A DNA stretch of 64,000 nt, taken from NCBI GenBank assembly GCA_030549495.1, contig JAUIRK010000224.1:1-64000 (forward strand), written 5' to 3'. Every line of letters begins with the position of its first letter. Within the stretch, counting starts at the first letter, position 1. This stretch comes from Nectonema munidae (taxonomy: Eukaryota; Nematomorpha; Nectonematoida; Nectonematidae). The position numbers and the translations under genes are program-made. The notes beneath the pieces were generated by a model. The model was not told where the DNA came from. It saw nothing but the letters and a program-made list of their open reading frames with translations, and did no database searches. This document shows, one piece after another, positions 19,796-31,263 of the stretch.

Positions 19796-20400
19796 CGTAG
19801 TCTACTTTTATTTAGTTTAGATACACCTTTCTAATTTTTAACGAAGGGCATTCGTTATATTTATACCGACAGTGTGCGAAGAATAAATCACATTATAATA
19901 TTGATTAATTTTAGAGCATAACTATGCGAAGAAAGATGAACACATGTTGCATTACGCGTTTGTGAGCGCAGTGAATTCTCATCTCGCATACGCTTCACCA
20001 CATCTTTAGCACGCGTGTGTGGTTTATTTTATCGGGCTAGTGTACGCTTAGTTTATTTGTAGTGTTCCTAGCTTAAATCTTAGTCAAATATTAAAACGCT
20101 TATAACTTTCACATTTCTCAACAAAATGCATCATGCGATATACCAAATTAAAGCATTTTTTATGGGCTTTCAGAATACATTACTTATATCATAAGTACTT
20201 AAGAAATACCATTTTACTGTTTATATTTTCCATGTGCTTCATACCATTAATTAGCAGATAAGGGATGCATTTTAAACTAAAACAGTAATATATTTGAAGA
20301 AATATTTTTTCAGTATAAAGAGTTTAGAAAACTCTTCTCTAATATGTAATGTTATATTCTCATAACCTGTACGGTTGAACGCGGGTAGACAACTTGCGTG

Positions 20401-20745
20401 TTATCTCCAACCCGTATATTACGATGATTCTTCTCCAACCTGTATTCTACGATGATTCATCTCCAAACTATATACTACAATGATTCATCTCCAACCTGTA
20501 TACTACGATGATTCATCTCCAACCTGTATACTACGATGATTCATCTTCAACCTGTATACTACGATGGTTTTTATTCCATGTACAAATAACTACGGAGAGA
20601 ATGTTCAACTATATGTTCACATTCTGCTAGATGTAAGATTTGATTGCTACATAAGTTATTACCTATATACATTATACCTGTATACTACGTTGGTTCATCT
20701 CCAACCTGTATACCGCGATAATTCATCTCCAACCTATATAATATA
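20401..20745 (+). repeat. 28-bp minisatellite in two blocks
   Basis: The unit is of the form CTCCAACCTGTATACTACGA plus TGATTCAT, exactly 28 bp in the main block (20,401-20,570, about six copies). A second block (about 20,676-20,745) follows after a ~105-bp interruption. The interrupting sequence differs from the right arm by an indel containing CTCCCCGAATGAGG. Confidence 0.9.
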
Positions 20746-20936
20746 TTTTATCAAATAATCAAAATAAAATTCTGTAATCAAAGAATCGAAAAATATTCTT
20801 TAAAAAATCAAAAAATATCAAACTTTCTGTTAATATTTTGCTACCTCATACGATGTTACAGAAGTTATTACCTATACTTTGCAATTTGCACGATTTTAAA
20901 TATCATATTTGTCGAATAATCAAAGAATCGAAAAAT

Positions 20937-21098
20937 GTTCAAATCAAAAAATATTTATTCTTTTTAAATATATTTTAGTTTCGTATATGCATAATTTGAT
21001 AAAAATTAATTATTAAAGACTAGGTTTATCTTTCAATTTTAAAAGTAAGGGGAGCCAACGATATATTTAAAAAGAATAAATATTTTTTGATTTGAACA
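20937..21098. mobile_element. Small TIR element (MITE), left copy, one terminus damaged
   Basis: The ends begin GTTCAAATCAAAAAATATTT and finish with the exact complement. In the right arm the inverted repeats are ~59 bp and the element is 178 bp. Here it is 162 bp because 16 bp (CGTTGGCTCCCCTTAC) are missing from one terminus while the other keeps it. No coding sequence. No target duplication can be assigned with confidence. Confidence 0.8.
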
Positions 21099-21122
21099 AG
21101 TAAGCCAATTCTTTTTTTGTAA

Positions 21123-21383
21123 GCCAATTCTTATCATTAGCTAAAAATCAATGACAAATATCGATTGAAATTAACAAAGTTCATTTTGATTATGCATTAT
21201 AAAAGAAAATAAGTTATTGTTCTCAACTCAATAAAATGACATACATAAATAACATGATGGAGCAAAAGCCAAAGACTGAAGCTATGAAACCAATCAATTG
21301 GAAATAAATAGAGGTTGATATAAAAATAAAAAAAATTTATCCAAAAATTTAAGTTCAAATTTTTATTTTTGATTAATTTGATC
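21123..21383. repeat. Direct repeat DR1 (261 bp) bounding the left-only block
   Basis: From GCCAATTCTTATCATTAGC to GATTAATTTGATC. The sequence recurs in the same orientation at 30,997-31,263 with scattered differences. The right arm has one copy only (42,485-42,751). Confidence 0.93.
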
Positions 21384-22356
21384 TTTCTTAAATCACCTAT
21401 TATAAAGAATTATAATATTCTATTAAATAGAATTATAATATAAATAACCGATCTATAGGCTTATTATTGAAAAAATTTTATGCCAATTAAAAATTTTAAT
21501 TTTAAAGCTTTTATCTAACATGATCTCAGGCCCCGTTGATTAGAAATTTGGCAACATTTTTATTTATGATAAAATCATTTATTGAATCAAGAAAGAAAAT
21601 TACTTCATCCATTGTGCTTAAATGTATAAAAGTCAATGTTGTGTTGAACTAAGTAAAAATATAACAATTTTAACAACATTGAAATGTATTATTCATTACA
21701 TTTGTATATATTGACAAAAATAATGTCATGGCGAAATGGAGACTGCAAAATGGGAGGAAAATTATACAAAAATTATAAAAAAATATCTGACCACAAATTA
21801 ACCAAAGTTAAACAGTAACCGCAATTTAAATCTAAGGTGACAAAAGAATTTCAGAATCAAATTGTGCATGTTCGATTTGCTGTGTATGGATAAGTTTATT
21901 TTAATATAATGAGAAAAAGTGTTTGCCATTAAGTCACCTGTGAAAGCTTATTTACTGATAGGTAAGATATTTTGGATGAATTAATCATCAATAGTTGGTT
22001 TATTAAATAAATAAAGATAATATTAACAAAGTTAACACAAAAAATTTGGAATTTTTAGTATATTTTCAAGTTTACATATTTGGCATTGATTGACAGGCTT
22101 GATTGATTTTTAATAGGCTTGGTCGATTTTCATGAAAAATAAATGGTACCTACAGATGCAACAAAAATTATTTAATGGGTTCCAACGAGGTTTTGTAAAA
22201 ATATTCAAATGTTTAAGAATAAAGGAGGACTTCAAATTCATAATTTATAATTATAATTTAACTAATGACCCCAATCACCGAGGAAATGAAAATAGCGGGT
22301 CACGTATGGGTTAAGATAATTTTTATAGAAGCACTATCTCATTCATTACAGAGCAC
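21384..22356. other. AT-rich stretch with one piece of dispersed repeat
   Basis: Mostly unassigned. Within about 21,960-22,150, GTTGGTTTATTAAATAAAT followed by TTGACAGG and TTGATTGATTTT resembles 33,500-33,650, the head of the ~150-bp tandem array, so it is probably a dispersed member of that repeat. Confidence 0.5.
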
Positions 22357-23290
22357 TTACTGACTGAAGCAGCCTTCATTACCTTCGTCATTAAGGTCTA
22401 GATAGTGTATTCTAGAGAAATCAGAAACAATGTTGATGAAATTTTTAGAGTTTTGAAAAATTTTGCAGAACTTTAGAGATTGTACAACTGATAGAAATTG
22501 GTCTATAGTTTGCTGCCAATCTGGGATCTTCTTTTTTAGAAAGAGAATGCTTAACTTTTTTGAAATGTTTGTACGCAAGTGCGAAGCAAATGTTAAGGCT
22601 TGGCAAACCGAAGATTTCATGAGTTACGATGAATGGATACGCCATAGAAATGAGTAGGATCACTGCAGTTCAATTCATCTATTGGATTCAAAATATCTTT
22701 CAGATTTACAGCACTAAAACTGAACATGATGTACACTTCAGTCAAAAAAATTCTCCCCTATGCTTTCCATATTACAAGTGAAAAGAAAGAAAAGTTTTGA
22801 CTAAATACATTTCCTCAAACTGCGTATCATTTTTCAAATCAACATCATTATACATAATAAATTCACTCTCTTTTTTGGAATAACCAATATAATTTTTTCA
22901 TTTTTTTGTTTCTTTCTATTGAATAAAGTGCTATTTAGGTCATCTTGTTTTTGTATATCTCCCAACAGATCATCTGTCATCCACAATTTTTCATACACTT
23001 ATGCTTACTTTTGTGGATATTAATTTCTCTTGTAACCAGGTCAACATTCATCACCATCATGTCTATTAATTTTTCAAAATAAGTGTCGATATCGAAGCCA
23101 GCATCTACACATTTTAGACCAAGGATAATTAGAACAGCTATCAGAAAAAGATCGAGGAAACAATTTCAATGACTTTGTTTTACTCAACTTCTTGTCTTAA
23201 CCTTCAAATGCATTAATATTGGATGATGTCCTGTGAAGTATTCTCTGAACACATAAGAACCAAATTCAAAGTGAATTGGAATGAAAAAAT
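22357..23290 (-). pseudogene. Decayed LINE: linker and start of reverse transcriptase
   Basis: On the minus strand, about 22,960-23,110 reads FDIDTYFEKLIDMMVMNVDL, typical of the endonuclease-RT linker of Jockey/CR1-like LINEs. Downstream (22,663-22,500) SKKEDPRLAANYRPISISCT matches the RT 'FKKGDP...NYRPIS' motif and then breaks by frameshift after ISKVLQ. Because this motif should precede the catalytic region found at 24,0xx on the same strand, it must be a separate copy, not the continuation of the 24-25 kb element. Confidence 0.75.
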
Positions 23291-23849
23291 TGAGTCCATG
23301 TAAATTCACCCACCTCAATTCACCGACTATAAATCAATTCACCGACAATTAATTTCACTGAAAAAAGGTATATTGATTTTTAAATTCATTATAGATTTAT
23401 TGATTACAAATTCATTTTATCGCATTTTAATTTTCCTTACAATTAAAACTCAGAATTGAATTATTTTAATTTTTAATTATTTTGATATTTTTATTTTGTT
23501 CTTTTTCCTTCTGCTTCTTTTTCTTTTATAAAATTCCTATCAATACTTTTTTTTCCAAAATATAAAGTTATAAAGAATTATAAGCTCATAGTTATCAAAC
23601 ACATTTGTAATAACCCATGGCTCTTCAAATTGCTAAAAAGGAAATGAAAAGCTCTACTTAAGCGCTTATTTGTTTTTTAAGGAAAAGCAAAAAGGAGAAT
23701 GTGTACTGGAAATGTGTAATCTATCAAAAAAGTAGGTGTCGTGCGCGTGTTAATACTTCTGGTGACAATGTTGTGATGGCCATTCTGAACAGCATAATCA
23801 TGTTCTGTTGCTGCTCAAATTGAAGCTTCTAAAGTTTGTGGAAAAATTT

Positions 23850-23949
23850 AAAAAAAAAAAACCAACAAACAAAACAATCACTTATTTTTTTCTTTTTTCT
23901 TTTCTTTTTTTTTTAAAATTAAAAATTTTTTTTTTTTAAAAAAAAATAT

Positions 23950-23984
<35 letters not shown>

Positions 23985-23985
23985 T
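23850..23985. repeat. A/T homopolymer tract
   Basis: Runs of A then long T runs ending with over 30 T at about 23,951-23,982. On the minus strand this A-rich run lies directly downstream of the LINE relic at 24.0-25.2 kb and could be its tail or a low-complexity expansion. Confidence 0.7.
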
Positions 23986-24009
23986 GAATTGATACATCGA
24001 TGAATTGAC

Positions 24010-25165
24010 CATAGGATTACAGTAGGAGCCTTTCATAAGGATCAGTATCAAATGCATTTTCGAAGTCAAGGTAAATAACATTTACTTTTTCTCTTTCAAG
24101 TCTAACTTCATTTATAATTCGATTAGGTTGGTAATTGAAGACTTTTTTGATGAGATCCATGCTGATTGTCCGATAATAACCCATCAACTTCAAGAGGAGC
24201 CGAAGCTTGATCATTAATTATTGATTCCAAAATATGTTTTACAGTTAACTGATTTTGGTCTGGAACTTGAGCACATTTTTCATCACATTTTTTAAGACAG
24301 GTGTAATTCAACTCAATTTCCAAGCATCAGGAAGTCTGAATCCTTTCAACGACTTCTTAAATAGAAATGTCAATGGAACAGCAAGAGTATTAGTTAAATT
24401 TTTGAAAAAGATAAGTGATATGTTATCAAATCCTGGACTTTTTGATGTATTTAAATTAATAAGGTTATCACGAACTTCAGAATATCCAACACAAACGTCT
24501 TCCAACTTCTTAGAAAAGTTTTATGTTTAGTTGTTGTAGTTAACAGTGGACCTTCCTTTTTATAGATGGATGCGAAGTAGAGATTGAATGTTTCAGGCAA
24601 AAATCAGTTTCTAATATTCTACCATCATCTTCAATCATGCTCTTTGGTATAGTGTGATTCTTTCTAATTTGATCTATAAAACTCCATGTCCTTTTCCAAT
24701 TTTCCTTAAAATCCTTCAACATGTTCACTTCAAAATTAATTCTAAGTTTTCTTGTCATAACACGGAGTTCATTACTTAAACTTGACAGTAGCACCAATTT
24801 CTTGAAAATCTTGAGAAACATTTTCGTTTTTTATAGAGGAGAATAGATTTTATCTCCATAAACGATTTGAATTTTTTCTTCCGGGAAATAAAGGAACATG
24901 ACATTTTATTTGTTCAAGTCAAAGTAGAAAATGATTCTTCCACATTTTTGTGAGTGAGGTATTGCCCATTAATATTTTGCAAACATTTTCCGATGCTGTT
25001 GTAATTAGCAGCATAAAAGTTGTACTTGGTAGGTTTGACAATACTTTTTATTTTGTGCACGACTGTAACAACTAAACAGTGATGCTCACTTTTTGTCAAG
25101 TTTGGTAGCATGGTGACATCGCTCGAAAGATTTTCATCACTGGTATACATAGCAAATCTAGCAAA
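24010..25165 (-). pseudogene. Decayed LINE: endonuclease end, linker and reverse transcriptase
   Basis: Read on the minus strand in order. First come the end of an apurinic-type endonuclease (NLTKSEHHCLVVTVVHKIK near 25,090) and the linker (WSFIDQIRKNHTIPKSM near 24,680). The first RT blocks follow (TSKSPGFDNISLIFFKNL and LPDAWKLS, 24,310-24,505), then DGLLSDNQHGSHQKS (about 24,150). The catalytic segment VIYLDFENAFDTDPYERLLL (24,017-24,080) carries the first conserved Asp. The pieces lie in different frames with stops, and the rest of the RT (FADD, thumb) is missing, so the copy is dead and 3'-truncated. It is of the Jockey/CR1-like group by motif; clade not resolved. Confidence 0.85.
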
Positions 25166-25489
25166 CTTTCTTTACCGTTGGCGCTAATTCTTGTTGGTGT
25201 TTGGATGACTTGTTTCAAGAAGAAGAAATTTACTTAAGAATTCGATACACACATGAGAAGGTATTATGATTAATAAGTATTCTGTCAGTTAACACAAAAA
25301 GAAAAGTAAATGAAAATACAAGAAAAGCATTGTGTAATTTCAAAAGGCCAGGAAACCCCTTCAGAGAGTTTACACAAGGAATATAGAGATGCAGCAAAAA
25401 AGTAAATAAATGAATGCCTATGCTATAATATTAAAAAACGCTGTGTTTTGAAAAGCCGAAATATTAATGGAGTATTTAAATTTTTTTTT

Positions 25490-26259
25490 TCTAGAAATTA
25501 AAATTTTTCACTACTATCGATGAACAACTAAAAAGTTTCCGTGGCAGATTTCCGTTCAAACAATACATGCCTACAAAATCAGCAAAATATGGCATAAAAG
25601 CGTTATGCGATGCTGAGACACTTTATGTCTGGAGAATCAAACCCTACTTGGGAAAAAAATTTTGATTCTATAGAAAAATTTTTAGCAGAAAATGTTGTTT
25701 TGGAGCTATGTGTTGGTTTGAAAGGTCATAACATAACCTTTGATAATTTTTTTACATCATATTCTTTGGGTGAAAAATTACTAAAAAAGAACATCACATG
25801 TTTGGGTACATTGAAAAAAAAACAAGACAAAACTTTTCCTCAACGAAAGGAAGAGCGCAAGAGCAATTGTGAAGAAACAAAGAAAAAAAGTGCATTGATA
25901 ACATCTGACTATAATAAAACAAAGGGTGGAGTTGACAGCGTTGATCAAAAGGTTTCTTATTACACTGTTTCTAGAAAGCCTAATAGATGGACAATGGCTG
26001 TCTTTTTAACATTTTTGACATTTCCGCTCTAAATTCTTTTATTCTACCTAGAAGCATTCCAGCAAAAGAAAAGATAGCTAGTAAAAGTAATGGCATCCCA
26101 ATGAAGAGAAAAAGAGGAAGGTGTCATCTTTGTAATATACACACACACATGGTGTGTTGTTCAGACAATAAACATGATTCTAGTTGTATCAAGTGCGACA
26201 AATTTGTCTGTAGAGAACATCCTAGCAAAGTTTGCAGTAATTGCTTCAATTTTTGTTAA
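25490..26259 (+). pseudogene. piggyBac (PGBD-like) transposase relic 1
   Basis: The relic starts mid-protein with TIDEQLKSFRGRFPFKQYMP (about 25,517), shifts frame, then reads ITFDNFFTSYSLGEKLL (about 25,735) and DYNKTKGGVDSVDQK (about 25,910), the blocks around the later catalytic aspartates. The C-terminal zinc ribbon follows in another frame (GRCHLCNIHTHMVCC then CIKCDKFVCREHPSKVC), ending in TAA at 26,257-26,259. About 70 residues between FTSY... and YNKTKGG are deleted, and the N-terminal third is absent. No clear TTAA-flanked ends were found. Confidence 0.9.
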
Positions 26260-27179
26260 AACTTTTATAATTCTATTATCTTAATGTTTTCAATAAATTT
26301 CTTTCAATTTTTAATTATAAACATTTAAAATTAAAATGGGTCTATATGGACCCAAAAGGGAAATTAAGGGGTCTAAATTATAGGGGTAATGATAAAAATT
26401 TTTTTAATTGAAACAAAAATTAAAAAATTGTTTTTTTTGTTTTTTTAATCAAGAAATTTTTCTAATTATAATTTAAATTGTGTTGGTGAATTTTATGTTC
26501 AGAAAAATATCTTTACTACTATGAAAAATTTTAAATATTTATTTATTTTATAAAAAATTTTTGAAATATTTCTGAATATATTTTTCTTTATGTTCAGAAA
26601 AATTTGTTATGCATCGGAAATGGCATGCAGCCCTTTAATATGGGTGCTGCAGAATTATATTTTTGAAGTAAAATATATTTTTAGAAACTTTATGAAGAAA
26701 CTTTGGGAATGAGTCTTTGGTTTTGTTCTGGGATTTGAGATAAATTTTTAAAACAGGAATAAATATTGATTAGCAGAATTGTTTTGGCTTTTATAACATA
26801 GCATTTAATACGTTGGGATTATGATGGAAGGTGATCAGTGGGTAACAGCTGATCCAAACCGGTCTTTCAGGCAGCTAGGAAAAATTGGAAAAAATTGACG
26901 GGTATTTGTCTTCTAGGAAAAAATGAAGTCCCGGCCACATTTAGCGATAGAAATTTTGCTATTTCTATGAGTGTGCCAGTGTTTACACTGCTCCTTTATG
27001 AGGAATAGTGATCTAGACCATCCTAAAAAAGTCAGAAGAAATAAAATTTTAGTTGAGTGATATATCGAACAAAGTTAAAAATATTCCTGAAAATTGAGTA
27101 AATGTATTCAATAAAGTAAACCAAGAGAGGACTCACGAAAATATTGTTAGTGAAAATTTAGAAAAGCTTCATCTAAACA
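26260..27179. other. AT-rich stretch, possible 3' part of the piggyBac relic
   Basis: A short palindrome GGGTCTATATGGACCC at about 26,338-26,353 sits after the transposase stop, as in subterminal regions of some DNA transposons. The rest is A/T-rich and unassigned. Confidence 0.35.
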
Positions 27180-28290
27180 TGATAGTCGGGCCTGAACACA
27201 AAATGTTCATCATCTCATTTTCAAATGAAAGAAAGCACCCCTTCGGCCTACAGTGAGCAATGCTTTAAAAAAAGATCACAGTACTTTTCAAAAATATAAA
27301 AGTGAACAGAGTTTATCTAAATGTTAATAATATAAAGGTGATTTTCCCTGATATTACTACTCTCATGAAGGAAAGGATATTTTTTCAAAATCTGAATACA
27401 TTGCGAGTATTTTTCTATTTTAGAAAAAAAAAATTGTTACCAAATATTATTATTCCAAATATCCCTCTTGATATTTCAAATGAAGATGTTTTGAATGTCA
27501 TTCTTTTAAAAAATTCCTCCATCAAGGAAATTTAATTTGGGAAAAATTCTAAATGTAGTCCTTGATTTTTTTTAAAATTTTTTTTTTAAAACTTTTTTAC
27601 CTTTTTTTTAATCGCATTAATCTCAAGAAAAAAACGAAATCTCACATCTTCAGACTTTCACCAAATATTAGAGAAGCATTTAGACTTAATAACGAATCAA
27701 TTTATTTTGACATGCAAAATGCTGTCAAATATAAATGCATTATCCTTGAATTGACAGATACTTCTCGCAGTTCCTACACTAGGAACTCATGTCTTTCAAC
27801 AATAAATCAAAGAAAGTCACAATTGTGCAAGAAACTTTTATAGATGAATTTTTCCCATTAGTCTCGAGTTATTTAGGCAAAAATAATATTTTTATGGAGA
27901 TATTTAATACAAATTTAAAAAACCTTGATATTGACTTTTTTGTTAAAAATTTCTAGGAAAACTGGAATCTTTGTTCGTTTCTTTTTGTAAATACCAATAC
28001 CAATAGGTATATCTACAAAACGCTTTTAGACAACTTTATTATAAACATGTCTATTGTAAATGACCAATCCTTTGTTTTCTTGGAACCATTTTCTGACCAC
28101 TAGCCTAGACTTCTCCATTAAAACTAAAAGGTCCCAGCTTTATTTTAATAAATTGCTTTCCGGTGAATTAATCAAATAATTTGGAATTTAGTTAACATCA
28201 CCCACAAATCTAGTATTGATTCACACTTTGATAAAATTAGATATTGTTTATGTTATTATAATTATAGGCATTCTGATGTGCGAAATGTGA
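27180..28290 (+). pseudogene. Decayed LINE: ORF1 (gag-like) piece and endonuclease scrap
   Basis: Two open segments (27,302-27,535 and about 27,610-27,730) read NIIIPNIPLDISNEDVLNVI and SHIFRLSPNIREAFRLN, the pattern of the nucleic-acid-binding ORF1 of Jockey/CR1-like LINEs that precedes the CCHC knuckles. At about 28,050-28,110 FVFLEPFSDH resembles the end of an endonuclease domain (SDH motif). Stops separate all pieces. Assignment is by motif only. Confidence 0.55.
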
Positions 28291-28619
28291 TTATACATAC
28301 AAATATTTTATAACCAAATAAAAGAAGCATTCCATATTTCACTTGTCTTCATCTCATTCTTGCTAATGTGGTTATAGAATGTATGTATATCAGATAGAAA
28401 GCCATTTTGGTTTACGCCAACGAAAAAGCATTCATGGTTAAATTCTATCTAATCCCGCAAAACTGTTTCTTTGTTTGCTGAGTTTTTCATCACATTTCGA
28501 GCTCTTATAACAAACTTGTGCCACTTTTCATCCCTGAGTTTTCCAATTCATCATCACAAATTTCATTTTTGAAATTCCTTACTTCGCAAAACTTTTTGTA
28601 TCTTCACTTGTAATGTCTA
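28291..28619. other. Unassigned stretch before piggyBac relic 2
   Basis: AT-rich. It probably includes the 5' flank of the following piggyBac relic. No open frame of note. Confidence 0.35.
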
Positions 28620-30600
28620 CTTAGGATGATAATTCTGATTTGACTTCGAGTTTTTCAGTTTCAAATGCTGTTAGTTCTTAAGATTCTTCGATAGATTTGC
28701 GGGAAGAAATCGATGAGAATTTGGTTATGCCAGATTTGACTAGGTACTCTTAGGATCCTCCCTCTACACTTAGATGTAGAGTTGAAAGTATAAATATCAG
28801 AAACACTGCTAGACGTCCCCCTGGTCCTCATGGAACATGTAAAAATACTTTAAATGTTCTACTAGTCTTCAAGTCTTTTTTAACTCCTGAAATTATCCAT
28901 CATACAGTATGACAATGCAAAAACTTTAGAAAGCTTTCAAAGTCACCTCCATATTTTCCTGTTTCATTACATATTGGTCAAAATGGGGACAAGAAAATCA
29001 AAATAAAAGCTTCGTTTTCTTCCTACTCTTTCCCATTTTCGAGAGCAAGGATTGGGCATGCCGTGTTTTTCCCTATTCATGTTTTCGTAAGATTTGATAA
29101 CAAAGAAAGGCGCGACACTAATTATAAAATCAGTGCTATTCGCTTCATTCACAATCACTTTGCGGAAGTTTTTTCAAAGTTTTGGATATCCCATCATGAC
29201 GTTACCATTGATGAGCAATTGGTCAGTTTCAGAGGAGGTCGTTCAGTAAAAGATTATGATTCTCATAAACCTGGAAGATACGGCTTGAAGTTCTACCATA
29301 TTTGCGATTCTAAATCTTACTATTATATGCGATCTAAAATTACATTTCAGGTATCAAAGACTCTTCTCATTTCTCTGGAGAGGGAATAGTCAAAAGATTA
29401 GTTGAAAAATCCAAAGTTCCTCCATGTTGTGGTCTTTATAGCAATCGTTTTTCACTTCCCATGCGTTAATTGTCTGGACGTAGTCTAAATGTCTTTCTTT
29501 AACATTAATGTCTAACAGAAGATACCTTCCAATAATTTTCAGGCCAACGCACTTGAAAGAGCTAAAGCTAATGAGGGTAAAAATCGGATAATCTACTCCG
29601 ATTGTGTTTCTACCCTAAAAGACACGCACATAAAAATTTTAAAGTAGTGTATATGCTATCCTCTCAACATAAAAACGATCAAATCACAACGCGAAAGTAT
29701 CTTAACTTACAATGAACAGAAAGAGGGTGTCGATGTGGGAAAGGATGATAAGAAGTTGTCGTGCTTACAAACCAACAAGAAAGCGGACTCTTGTTACATT
29801 TTGTTATTGCTTGGACATATGTGCCCTAAACAGTTGCGTAATCTGTCCACAAGCTTCCTTCAAAGGCAAAAAGAGTGGGAGAAAATTTTTCATCAAAATG
29901 AGTTAGCTTTGTGCATTAGCAGAAGAAAGCATGAAAATTCGTTCTTCCCTCTCTGAGCTACCCTTCTGTCATTTTATGTTATTCAGATTCTCAAGCTGGT
30001 CCTAGTGAGCAAAGAAATAAAAATAGAGAATCTTGTGATTTTTGCTTTTCAAAGTCTAACAAAGATGAATCAATAGTTAGACCCGTCATGACTTACGGAT
30101 CAGAATGTTGGTGTCTGAGAAATAATGAAAAGAAAAAGCTAGAAGTGTCGGAAATGAAAATGCTGAATGATGCTGAACGTTACGAGAAAAGATAGGATTA
30201 GAAATGAAGAAGTGAGGCATAGAACAAAAGTGAGGACGAGTGTTGTAGATGTAATGGAAAGAAACAAGATGAGATGGTATAGACACGTGCTAAGAAGAAA
30301 AAGCGATGAAAAAATAAAGATAGCGTACGATGCGCCTGTACAAGGAAAGAGAAAAAGAGGAAGACCAAGATTGAGATGGAGGGATGATTTGAAAAGGTCC
30401 ATGGAAAAATTTGCATTGAAAGAAAGCGATGCGAAGGACAGAAACCTATGGAGAAACAGGATCAAGCCATCGACCCCCATTTAGGGGATACGATGATGAA
30501 GAAGAAGAAGAAGAAGAAAGTCTAACAAAGCCACAAGAAGATATGAAAGTTGTAAGGTTTTTATTTGCAAAAAACACTCCTCGCTTTTTGTTCAAACCGT
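28620..30600 (+). pseudogene. piggyBac (PGBD-like) transposase relic 2, interrupted by a LINE
   Basis: A longer but frame-shifted copy. An acidic N-terminal piece (DDNSDLTSSFS-like) lies near 28,630. The core contains SKFWISHHDVTIDEQLVSFR and KPGRYGLKFYHICDSKSY (29,063-29,389), with NEQKEGVDVG near 29,712. The following block in another frame has DICALNSCVICPQASFKGKK. The C-terminal zinc ribbon begins CDFCFSKSN at about 30,030-30,062 and resumes as KATRRYESCKVFICKKHS after 30,530. The break between the two halves is the LINE insertion at 30,065-30,516. Only distantly similar to relic 1, so a separate family or an older copy. Confidence 0.88.
30065..30516 (+). mobile_element. 5'-truncated LINE (RTE-like 3' end) inserted in the piggyBac relic
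   Basis: Flanked by exact 14-bp target duplications AAAGTCTAACAAAG (30,051-30,064 and 30,517-30,530). The body encodes the end of a LINE reverse transcriptase: VRPVMTYGSECWCLR, then KMRWYRHVLRRKSD and KRKRGRPRLRWRDDLKRS, closing at TAG 30,482-30,484. It ends in a (GAA)n tail, typical of RTE-like LINEs. The 105-codon stretch after the first frameshift is still open, so this is among the youngest elements in the window. No upstream RT core is present. Confidence 0.93.
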
Positions 30601-30996
30601 AAATAAAGTTAGTCTTTTTTATTCAGTATTGATAAATGCTTTTTTATGATTTTATCAAATGTGTACTTGAATGAAGCTCATATTTTGGACAATTTTAGGA
30701 TCGCACTTTGTACATTTTTCTCAACATTCTCATCCCAGTCGTATTTTGCAACCACTCCATTCTAGCTTTGACCAAATTCAAATTTTGTACAATTGGCCTC
30801 TTAGACTTTTAGAATAAATACTACTTCACAAATATCTGCTTAAAGCTTTAAATTTCCTCATTATTCTACGCTCTATTGAATTCCTTGTGCTACCAGATTT
30901 TTGGCCTCCTTTTAAAATCAATCATTAGGAAATTAAACAAAACTGAAAGATGTCCGATTCAATCCCCAATTAAAACCCATTGGTGACACTACATAT
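30531..30996. other. End of the piggyBac relic and unassigned sequence
   Basis: The zinc-ribbon remainder of the piggyBac relic reads to about 30,600. The rest up to the direct repeat at 30,997 is AT-rich with no recognised feature. Confidence 0.4.
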
Positions 30997-31263
30997 GCCA
31001 ATTCTTATCATTAGCTAAAAATTAATGACAAATATCGATTGAAATTAACAAAGTTCATTTTGATTATGAATTATAAAAGAAAATAAGTTATTGTTCTCAA
31101 TTCAATAAAATGACATACATAAATACCATGATGGAGCAAAAGCCAAAGACTGAAGCTATGAAACCAATCAATTGGAAAGTAATAGAGGTTAATATAAAAA
31201 TAAAAAAATAAAAAATTTATCCTAAAATTTAAGTTCAAATTTTTATTTTTGATTAATTTGATC
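30997..31263. repeat. Direct repeat DR2 (267 bp) bounding the left-only block
   Basis: Same orientation as 21,123-21,383. It differs at several diagnostic sites: AATTAATGAC for AATCAATGAC, TATGAATTAT for TATGCATTAT, ATACCATG for ATAACATG, GGAAAGTAAT for GGAAATAAAT and GTTAATA for GTTGATA. On the minus strand it directly follows the stop codon of the orphan 62-residue exon and may be its 3' flank. Confidence 0.93.

Noticed and set aside
20401-20570. CRISPR-like 28-bp repeats
   Set aside because: Units are directly abutting with no spacers; an ordinary minisatellite.
26330-26375. piggyBac 3' terminus with TTAA
   Set aside because: A TTAA occurs near a GGGTCTATATGGACCC palindrome, but it is not preceded by the expected GGG end, and no matching 5' terminus was found.
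21123-31263. LTR retrotransposon, because direct repeats flank a block with retroelement pieces
   Set aside because: The internal pieces are LINE and piggyBac relics on both strands. There is no gag-pol order, primer-binding site or TG..CA repeat ends, and the LINE scraps are of non-LTR type.
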